Assembly: GCA_023415725.1 (NCBI GenBank)
Contig: JAEZJR010000054.1
Span: 1-8,951, forward strand
Length of the DNA: 8,951 bases
Direction of reading: 5' to 3'
DNA from: Acidobacteriota bacterium
GTDB lineage: Bacteria > Acidobacteriota > Blastocatellia > Pyrinomonadales > Pyrinomonadaceae
Part shown: in pieces, positions 3,614 to 8,951 of the stretch
How the letters are laid out: each line of letters begins with the position of its first letter
How positions within the stretch are numbered: the stretch's first letter is position 1
Position numbers and translations under genes: made by a program
The notes under the pieces: generated by a model
Seen by the model: only the letters and a program-made list of their open reading frames with translations
Told to the model about the DNA's origin: nothing
The model's database searches: none

Positions 3614-6319
3614 CTAATGCATTTCGCGGTTGGTGAGGAAAGCGTCCATGTCGGCGGCGGTGAGGGGTTTGGCGAAGTGGTAGCCCTGGCCGGCGGCACA
3701 GCCGAGGGATTGCAGTTCGGCGATCTGTTCGGGGTGCTCGATCCCCTCGGCGATGGTCTTCAGGTTGAGCGAATCGCCCATCATTATGATCGCCTTGGCG
3801 ACGGCGGAGCCCTCGCTCCCCTGCCCGAGCTTATCGATGAAAGACTTGTCGATCTTCAGGATGTCGATCGGGAAACGCTGCAGGTAGCTCAGGGACGAAT
3901 ACCCGGTGCCGAAATCGTCGATCGCGAGTCGCACGCCCAGATCTCGTAGCAGCTGAAGCTTCGCGATGGTCGCTTCGGTATCCTGCATCATGAAGCTCTC
4001 GGTGATCTCAAGGATCAGGCAGCGTGCCGGAAGACCGGAAACCTCCAGGGCACGGCTGACCATATCCACCAACTCCTTCTGCTGGAATTGCCGTATGGAG
4101 ATGTTCACCGTGACGGAGAAATCCATCTCGCCCGCGTGACGCTCACGCCACTCCTGCACCTGTCGGCAGGCCTCGCTCAATACCCATTCCCCGAGCGGGA
4201 CGATCAGGTTTGTCTCCTCGGCGAGCGGGATGAACTTCATCGGCGAGAGCAGCCCGTACTTCGGATGCACCCATCGGACGAGTGCCTCCATCCCGAGCAT
4301 GTTCTGCGACGAGAGGTCGAGGATCGGCTGATAATGGATCACGAACTCGTGCTGGTCGATGCCCCGGCGTAGGTCGTCCTCGAGCTCGATGCGTTCCATC
4401 AACGCTTCGTGCATCTTCGGCTCGAACACCACGTAGGTGCCCTTGCCCTGGCTCTTGGCGAGGTACATCGCGAGGTCCGCGTTGCGTAGAAGCTCTTCGC
4501 TGGTCATCGCAGCGTCTGAGCTTGCGGCGATGCCGATGCTCGTCCCGACGAACGTCTCCTTCCCGTCGATCATGAACGGCTGGCGGAACACCGCGAGGAT
4601 GCGTTCGGCGATCATCACCGCCTCGTCCACGCGATGGACCGATTCGCAAAGCACGGCGAACTCGTCACCGCCCAATCGGGCAGGTGTATCCGTCGTGCGT
4701 AGGCAATCCTGCAAACGCTCGGCCACCGATACGAGGAGCTTGTCACCCGCGGCATGCCCGAGCGAATCGTTCACGGCCTTGAAATTGTCGAGATCGAGGA
4801 ACAGCACGGCAAGCTGCGAATTCGCACGCGGGAGCTTCGCCAATGCGTGGTCGACGCGGTTCTGGAAGAGGGCACGGTTGGCGATGTTGGTGAGCGGGTC
4901 GTGAAGGGCCTGGTGGGTCAATTGTTCTTCGAGCGATTTACGCTCCGTCACGTCCATCACCGAACCGATCATGCGGACGGGCATCTCGTCCTGATCGTAG
5001 ACGACGTAGCCGCGGTCGATCACGAACGCGTACGTGCCGTCCTTGCGGCGGAAGCGATACTCGGCGGACCAGTTGGCCTTGCCCGCGTCGATGTGCTGGT
5101 GCAGGTCGCGGACGACGCGTTCACGATCATCAGGGTGCAGCGACCCGTGCCAGGTGGAGATGTTGCCGTCCATCTCCTCCGGCGTGTACCCGAAAAGCTT
5201 ATGGATGCCGTCGTTCCACCAGATCTCGTCGCTGAAGAGGTTCCAGTCCCAAACGGCGTCGTTGGTCGCCTGGGTGACGAGCTGGAAGCGTTCCTGGCTG
5301 AGCTTGAGTGCGTTTTCGGCACGCTTGCGTTCGATCGCGATGGCGATCTGGTCGGCGACCGAAGCGAGCAGGTCAACGTCGCGTTCCGTGTAGGTGTCGG
5401 AGCGTTCGTAATCCTGCACGACGAGCACGCCGATCGTCCCGGCGGGGGTTTTCAGCGGCACGCCGAGCCAAATGGGCGAATCGGTGCCGACGTTCTCCAC
5501 TTCACCTGTGGCTATGATTCGCTGCACATCGGCGTCCGTGAGCAGCATCGGTTCTCCCTTACGGAACACGTATGCACTCAGTGAACGTCCGAGCTTGAAG
5601 GGCGGGGGCATGGGGTCGTATTTGTCCACCCAGAACTGCACCGTGAGGATCTCGGTAGCGGGGTCGATCAAGGCGACGAAGAAGTTCTCCGCGTAGAGGA
5701 TCTTTTTGATCGTGCGGTGGATCAGCTCGAAGAGCTCCTCGAGATTGGCGGTCGTGCTGACGCCGTGGATAATGCGCGAGATGGCACGCGATTCGGCCTC
5801 CAGCCGCTTACGGCGGGTGACGTCCCGTGCGACACAGACTAGCTTATGATCGCCGGAAACCGGGTCGAAGATGACGGAGGTGGAGACCGACACCGGGAAC
5901 TCGCTGCCGTCACGGCGTACGCATCGGAGCTCGTAACGGTGGCCGTGGTTGTTCAGCGTCTGCTTGAAGATGCGTTCGAAAATGCGATGGTTGCGAGTGA
6001 GCGTGGCGATAGGGTGGCCGACCAATTCATCCGCCGCGAAGCCGGTGAGCTCGAGCGTGGCGGCGTTGACGCGGTCGATCGTGCCGGAGCGGTCTATGAC
6101 GAGGATCGCGTCGGAGATCGCGTCGAATATCGAATCGCCGAACGATCGCTCGACGGCGACGCCGAGGAACTCGTCATTGGGAGACGGAGTGAGGGGGTTT
6201 TCGACCGGTTGGTCGTTGCGCAGTTGCAGGTCCATCTGGGTTTCGGGCAATCGGGGAAGCCCTGTCGGTTTTTGGAGTTTGAAAGGGTCGGTGAGAGCCG
6301 GCCGTGCGGGGGTGGGCAC
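3614..6319 (-). CDS. PAS-GAF-PAS-GGDEF-EAL cyclic-di-GMP signalling protein
   Basis: This 901-aa cytoplasmic protein couples sensing to cyclic-di-GMP turnover. Domains in order: PAS (about 60-170, ending ARDVTRRKRLEAE), GAF (about 190-332), a second PAS with its C-terminal motif (about 345-460, ending VMDVTERK), GGDEF (about 463-635) and EAL (about 640-898). The cyclase site RLGGDEF is intact (GGDEF at 550-554), and an inhibitory I-site RTTD (541-544) lies five residues before it. The phosphodiesterase residues are also present: E678 of MEALVRW, N739, E771, D801-D802 of DDFGTG, K825, E858 and Q878. Both activities are therefore plausible; which dominates cannot be read from sequence. There is no transmembrane helix. 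The start is GTG 6319; ATG at codon 29 (6235) is an alternative that removes only a Pro-rich tail. It is transcribed alone, divergently from the 6440 gene and convergently with terL. Confidence 0.93.
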   Translation of the reverse strand: MPTPARPALTDPFKLQKPTGLPRLPETQMDLQLRNDQPVENPLTPSPNDEFLGVAVERSFGDSIFDAISDAILVIDRSGTIDRVNAATLELTGFAADELVGHPIATLTRNHRIFERIFKQTLNNHGHRYELRCVRRDGSEFPVSVSTSVIFDPVSGDHKLVCVARDVTRRKRLEAESRAISRIIHGVSTTANLEELFELIHRTIKKILYAENFFVALIDPATEILTVQFWVDKYDPMPPPFKLGRSLSAYVFRKGEPMLLTDADVQRIIATGEVENVGTDSPIWLGVPLKTPAGTIGVLVVQDYERSDTYTERDVDLLASVADQIAIAIERKRAENALKLSQERFQLVTQATNDAVWDWNLFSDEIWWNDGIHKLFGYTPEEMDGNISTWHGSLHPDDRERVVRDLHQHIDAGKANWSAEYRFRRKDGTYAFVIDRGYVVYDQDEMPVRMIGSVMDVTERKSLEEQLTHQALHDPLTNIANRALFQNRVDHALAKLPRANSQLAVLFLDLDNFKAVNDSLGHAAGDKLLVSVAERLQDCLRTTDTPARLGGDEFAVLCESVHRVDEAVMIAERILAVFRQPFMIDGKETFVGTSIGIAASSDAAMTSEELLRNADLAMYLAKSQGKGTYVVFEPKMHEALMERIELEDDLRRGIDQHEFVIHYQPILDLSSQNMLGMEALVRWVHPKYGLLSPMKFIPLAEETNLIVPLGEWVLSEACRQVQEWRERHAGEMDFSVTVNISIRQFQQKELVDMVSRALEVSGLPARCLILEITESFMMQDTEATIAKLQLLRDLGVRLAIDDFGTGYSSLSYLQRFPIDILKIDKSFIDKLGQGSEGSAVAKAIIMMGDSLNLKTIAEGIEHPEQIAELQSLGCAAGQGYHFAKPLTAADMDAFLTNREMH

Positions 6320-6350
6320 AACGGCAAGGCAGGTAAGGCAGCCTAAACCG

Positions 6351-6385
6351 ATTCTAATGATGAATTAAACCGTGTTTAATGTCAA
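6351..6385 (-). promoter_or_regulatory. Promoter/operator region of the GGDEF-EAL gene
   Basis: Read on the minus strand, a TAGAAT -10-like box (6351-6356) lies 32 bp before the GTG start. A consensus TTGACA (6380-6385) is present but 23 bp away, too far for an ordinary -35, so the true -35 may be the weak TTAAAC (6374-6379, 17-bp spacing). The perfect palindrome ATTAAAC-CGT-GTTTAAT (6364-6380) occupies this same space and would compete with RNA polymerase if bound, so it looks like a repressor operator. The binding factor is unknown. Confidence 0.45.
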
Positions 6386-6422
6386 GGATTTTGTCACCCG
6401 AGCGGGTGTCAGGGCGGTCAGG

Positions 6423-6428
6423 TATAAT
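6423..6428 (+). promoter_or_regulatory. -10 box (TATAAT) before the 6440 gene
   Basis: A perfect TATAAT hexamer sits 11 nt before ATG 6440. No convincing -35 is seen at normal spacing; TTGTCA at 6391-6396 is 26 bp away. A start about 7 nt downstream would leave a leader of only a few bases, without a Shine-Dalgarno. A CACCCG/CGGGTG palindrome (6395-6408) lies just upstream and might bind a regulator. Confidence 0.4.
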
Positions 6429-6439
6429 TGTAATGCCAG

Positions 6440-7168
6440 ATGGATATTACCTACGAATCTTTATTCGAGAGAATTCGAGAAAGTCCCCTTGAACATATCG
6501 GAGGCTATTCCCCTCAATTGATCTTTTCCTACTTCGTCGGGTACGAACATGGAATTCGTCATTATGGAAAGCCGGCTCCGAAAGGGTTTGGCCCTCACGA
6601 ACAGAGGCTATGGTCACTACAGACACCAAATGCGAACCCTGCTTCGGTAAGTGAGCTGATGACAGATACGGATGCAGACGCATTTGACTTGTTTTTTGCG
6701 TTCTACCGACGGGCGTTGGACAATCCAAAAGAAATTCAGCCAGGCACTGTCGAATACGAAAAGATAGACCAGACCTTGACGGAGTTTGTCTTAGGGGAAT
6801 CGATACGTAAGCGACCGGCAATGTACTTCGGCAACGAAAAATGGCTGCCAAATCTCTGGGCATTCTGTTCAGGATACCTATGGGCAGAAAGGGACATGGG
6901 AATCACCGATTCAGCAGATCGGCAGACATTCAACGGCTTTCAGGCTTGGCTGGATGAGCGGTACCCATTCGCAAAAGGCAGAAATTGGGGGAAGTTAATG
7001 TCGTATCTTGGTTTAGGCAGTAGTCGTCAGGCCTTAGACAAGTTTTACGACCACTTTGAAACATTCCTTGAGGGAACGCCGCCGGACGGCCAGACAAAGC
7101 AGTGCCGCGAATGGATCCAAGCGGTTCTCGAGAACGTAAAGGAGCGTGGCGAGCGCGGCGAATTATGA
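6440..7168 (+). CDS. Two-repeat protein of unknown function (RPxMYfG-type repeats)
   Basis: A 242-aa soluble protein, probably cytoplasmic, with no signal peptide or membrane helix. Two halves of about 90 residues appear related. Residues 6-95 contain RIRESPLEHIGG, an aromatic helix with FVGYEHG, then a region ending AFDLFFAFYRRAL. Residues 117-212 contain SIRKRPAMYFG, FCSGYLWAE, then RNWGKLMSYLG and ALDKFYDHFETFL. The shared pattern is IRxxP, G, L, GY, then an acidic-aromatic helix. I recall single-copy proteins with IRxRPGMYIG openings in many environmental bacteria, always hypothetical; an immunity-like role has been imagined but I cannot support it. An in-frame TAA at 6431 forces ATG 6440 as the first ATG. 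The stop overlaps the trmFO start in ATGA, so the two are probably co-translated. Codon use is AT-richer than trmFO, suggesting a recent arrival in front of a housekeeping gene. Confidence 0.75.
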   Translation: MDITYESLFERIRESPLEHIGGYSPQLIFSYFVGYEHGIRHYGKPAPKGFGPHEQRLWSLQTPNANPASVSELMTDTDADAFDLFFAFYRRALDNPKEIQPGTVEYEKIDQTLTEFVLGESIRKRPAMYFGNEKWLPNLWAFCSGYLWAERDMGITDSADRQTFNGFQAWLDERYPFAKGRNWGKLMSYLGLGSSRQALDKFYDHFETFLEGTPPDGQTKQCREWIQAVLENVKERGERGEL

Positions 7169-8535
7169 ATGAAGTTGTGAATGTGATCGGCGGTGGTTTG
7201 GCCGGAGTCGAAGCGGCTTGGCAGGCGGCGGAGGCGGGGGTGAGGGTGCGGCTTTACGAGATGAGGCCGGTGCAGCAGACGCCCGCCCACAGGACAGACA
7301 AGCTGGCGGAGATCGTTTGTTCGAACTCGCTGAAGACGGACGAACCGGGGACGGCGCCTTACCTGTTGAAAGAAGAGCTTCGGCGGGGCGGTTCGCTGGT
7401 GATGGAGGCGGCCGCGGCGACAAAAGTGCCGGCCGGTGCCGCGTTGTCGGTGGACCGTGGGAAGTTTGCGGAATATATAACGGAACGTATCGAGCGGCAC
7501 CCTAATATTGAGATCGTAAGGGAGGAGGTGACGGAGCTGCCGACAGGCAGGCAGGATGCCTGCGGTCCAGTCATCATCGCGACGGGCCCGCTAACCAGCG
7601 ACGCACTAACGGCGGAGATCATAAAATTCACGGGGGACGATCAGCTTTATTTTTACGATGCGATCGCCCCGATCGTGGCGGCGGATTCGATCGATATGTC
7701 GATCGCGTGGAAGGCGGCGAGGTACGACAAGGGCGGGGCCGATTACATCAACTGCCCGATGGACCGCGAGCGGTATGAACTTTTCATCTCTGAGCTGCTC
7801 AACGCCAAATCGGTGCCGCTGAAGAGATTCGAAGAAACGCACTGGTTCGAGAGCTGTCTGCCCATTGAGGAGATCGCCCGACGGGGCCCGGAGACATTAA
7901 GGTTCGGCCCGATGAAGCCTAAGGGGCTGCGACATCCGAAAACCGGAGAGGAGCCGTACGCCTGCGTGCAGCTAAGGCAGGAAAACCTGATGGCCGACGC
8001 TTACGGGCTCGTCGGTTTCCAGAACCACCTCCGCTACGGCGAGCAGGAACGCGTGCTGCGGCTGATCCCCGGTCTGGAGAATGCCGAATTCCTGCAATTC
8101 GGGCAGATCCACCGCAACACGTTCATCAACTCGCCGAAGATACTTAACGAAACGCTCGCGACGAAGTCGGATCCCTATCTGTTCTTCGCCGGTCAGATCA
8201 CCGGCGTCGAGGGATACGTTGAATCGGTCGCAACCGGGTGGATCGCGGGGCTGAATGCAGTGCGCGTGATGCGTGGGCAAGACCTCTTAACCGCACCGGC
8301 GACATCGGCGATCGGAGCCCTTTGCCGGTACGTGTCGAACGTGGACACCAAGAACTTCCAGCCCGTCAACATCACCTTCGGGCTGCTGGAACCGCTGCCG
8401 GAGGAATTGCGTAAGAAGTACCGCAAGAAGCGGGAAAGACACGAGGTGCAGGTGGAGCGGGCATTGAAAGATTGGGATGAATTCATCGCGGCGATGAACC
8501 GCAGAGAGGCTGAGCAACAAGGCGTCGGAGCATAG
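7165..8535 (+). CDS. trmFO: TrmFO, folate/FAD-dependent tRNA m5U54 methyltransferase
   Basis: This 456-aa enzyme makes 5-methyluridine at position 54 of tRNA (the T loop) using methylenetetrahydrofolate as carbon donor and FADH2 as reductant. The N-terminal FAD-binding fold is clear (VIGGGLAGVEAAWQ, residues 7-20, then YEMRP). The family-diagnostic VCSNSLK carries C52, and FESCLPIEEIA carries C231; these match the two conserved cysteines studied in Bacillus TrmFO. The C-terminal FAD motif FFAGQITGVEGYVESVATG (340-358) is intact and total length is normal. I chose ATG 7165 because the Rossmann motif then starts at the usual distance; ATG 7102 would add 21 residues lying inside the upstream gene. 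The ATGA overlap implies translational coupling. Residues 127-133 (TGRQDAC) look inserted at a spot where relatives have a short loop, and coincide with a DNA palindrome. Confidence 0.95.
   Translation: MNEVVNVIGGGLAGVEAAWQAAEAGVRVRLYEMRPVQQTPAHRTDKLAEIVCSNSLKTDEPGTAPYLLKEELRRGGSLVMEAAAATKVPAGAALSVDRGKFAEYITERIERHPNIEIVREEVTELPTGRQDACGPVIIATGPLTSDALTAEIIKFTGDDQLYFYDAIAPIVAADSIDMSIAWKAARYDKGGADYINCPMDRERYELFISELLNAKSVPLKRFEETHWFESCLPIEEIARRGPETLRFGPMKPKGLRHPKTGEEPYACVQLRQENLMADAYGLVGFQNHLRYGEQERVLRLIPGLENAEFLQFGQIHRNTFINSPKILNETLATKSDPYLFFAGQITGVEGYVESVATGWIAGLNAVRVMRGQDLLTAPATSAIGALCRYVSNVDTKNFQPVNITFGLLEPLPEELRKKYRKKRERHEVQVERALKDWDEFIAAMNRREAEQQGVGA
7547..7563. repeat. Palindromic mini-element inside trmFO
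   Basis: GCAGGCA (7547-7553), loop GGA, TGCCTGC (7557-7563): a perfect 7-bp stem. It lies within a likely 21-bp in-frame insertion (7543-7563) encoding TGRQDAC, between the conserved VTELP and GPVIIATGPLTS. It is unrelated to the TACC-loop element, although TGCCTGCC also appears in terL insert B (2663-2670). Confidence 0.55.
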
Positions 8536-8541
8536 TTTTGC

Positions 8542-8760
8542 GTCGCCAACGGCGACAGATAATAAAGCCTAGGGTGCAGCGAACGCGAGTGAGCGGAACC
8601 CTAGGTCGCGTTGCCCGCCCCGTATTCCGACCCTGAAGGGGTCGAACGATCGCGGGCGGTTGCTCCCCTTCAGGGAGCGTTTGATCGATGATACGGTCCT
8701 AGGGTTCCATTCGCTACGCTCAATTCACCCTAGGCTTTATTGTTTGTCGCCTTTGGCGAC
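8542..8760. repeat. Nested palindromic composite downstream of trmFO
   Basis: Two related arms of about 64 bp in inverted orientation (8542-8605 and 8698-8760) flank a 92-bp core. Each arm has, from the outside in, a GTCGCC/GGCGAC hairpin, AATAAAG-type sequence, and CCTAGGGT paired with ACCCTAGG about 22 bp away. The core has its own nested pairs: CCCTGAAGGGG (8631-8641) with CCCCTTCAGGG (8665-8675), CCCGCC (8614-8619) with GGGCGG (8654-8659), and CCGTAT (8619-8624) with ATACGG (8691-8696). Local hairpins GACCC/GGGTC and GCTCCC/GGGAGC compete with the long-range pairing. It resembles a REP/BIME-like or miniature inverted-repeat element and may also end trmFO transcription. No coding region is seen. 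Confidence 0.75.
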
Positions 8761-8785
8761 CGGCGTATGATCCAAGAGCCCTAAG

Positions 8786-8951
8786 ATGGACCTGTTCCCG
8801 ATACTCATCGTTTTGGCGATCTTCGTTGTAGCCGTCCTTTACTCTTCGGTCGGGCATGGCGGGGCGTCGGGGTATTTGGCGGTGTTGGCGTTTTTGGCGG
8901 TGGCACCGGGGGTGACGCGGCCGACGGCTTTGGTGCTGAATCTTTTTGTGG
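8786..8951 (+). CDS. TauE/SafE-family membrane permease (partial, N-terminus)
   Basis: ATG 8786 opens a frame that runs to the window end (55 codons). The protein starts with a hydrophobic helix (MDLFPILIVLAIFVVAVLY) followed by SSVGHGGASGYLA and a second hydrophobic segment, then TRPTALVLNLFV. A first helix leading into a Gly-rich VGxGGASG turn is typical of TauE/SafE (DUF81) permeases, inner-membrane proteins linked to export of sulfite, sulfoacetate or other small anions. The substrate here is unknown. An in-frame TGA at 8768-8770 rules out an upstream start. No strong Shine-Dalgarno is visible. It may be transcribed from within or after the palindromic composite. Confidence 0.75.
   Translation, partial: MDLFPILIVLAIFVVAVLYSSVGHGGASGYLAVLAFLAVAPGVTRPTALVLNLFV

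Noticed and set aside
4754..5584. Long plus-strand ORF of 276 codons antisense to the GGDEF-EAL gene
   Set aside because: It is the mirror of a gene with unmistakable domains and strong codon bias; its protein shows no domain of its own.
6380..6385. TTGACA as the -35 of the GGDEF-EAL promoter
   Set aside because: The hexamer is perfect, but the spacer to the TAGAAT -10 is 23 bp, outside the usual range.
7102..7164. Longer trmFO start at ATG 7102
   Set aside because: It would add 21 basic residues before the FAD-binding motif, entirely inside the upstream gene; ATG 7165 matches the family.
8542..8760. Structured RNA gene such as tRNA, tmRNA or riboswitch
   Set aside because: The strong pairing comes from nested inverted repeats; no tRNA arms, CCA end or known riboswitch core is seen.

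Overview
This 8.95-kb window looks like a chromosomal stretch from a GC-rich, free-living bacterium. The lineage cannot be fixed from sequence alone. The mix of a FAD/folate-dependent TrmFO, a long PAS/GAF/GGDEF/EAL protein and a high density of small palindromic repeats, in spacers and inside genes, would fit Planctomycetota or Acidobacteriota; this is a low-confidence inference.

Layout, left to right: (1) the last codons of an upstream gene (2-64) and a small unrecognised ORF (114-320), both with strongly C-ending codons; (2) a more AT-rich gene for a 230-aa TIR-domain protein (343-1035) with its own promoter-like sequence and a hairpin terminator (1073-1104); (3) about 400 bp of mostly non-coding DNA with a possible gene relic and a cluster of TTGTCCGA repeats (1346-1454); (4) an orphan phage-type terminase large subunit (1507-3390) carrying two in-frame, repeat-derived insertions; (5) a 223-bp repeat-rich spacer between convergent genes; (6) on the minus strand, a 901-aa PAS-GAF-PAS-GGDEF-EAL cyclic-di-GMP protein (3614-6319); (7) a divergent promoter region with a 17-bp operator-like palindrome; (8) a 242-aa protein of unknown function made of two related halves (6440-7168), overlapping by 4 bp (ATGA) with (9) trmFO (7165-8535); (10) a 219-bp nested palindromic composite (8542-8760); (11) the start of a TauE/SafE-type membrane permease (8786 to the window end).

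The most striking signal is a palindromic element found five times: an 8-bp stem, a TRCC loop and a tail like TTCTGACA. Four copies lie inside terL, three in the same orientation and reading frame (giving PPxxxGGSD peptides) and one inverted; the fifth is in the terL/GGDEF spacer. Stem bases differ between copies but change in compensating pairs, so the hairpin itself appears to be maintained. A different 17-bp palindrome sits in frame inside trmFO, and a GTCGCC/GGCGAC hairpin is shared between terL insert B and the composite after trmFO. Together they suggest small hairpin elements that enter coding sequence without breaking the frame, comparable in principle to Rickettsia palindromic elements.

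The TIR gene and the two-repeat gene at 6440 are visibly less GC-rich than terL, the GGDEF-EAL gene and trmFO, and both have a -10-like box only 9-11 nt before the ATG with no Shine-Dalgarno, so both may be horizontally acquired and translated from near-leaderless mRNAs. No complete, recognisable multi-gene defence system or prophage is present; the TIR protein is a plausible stand-alone NAD-degrading or signalling immune effector.
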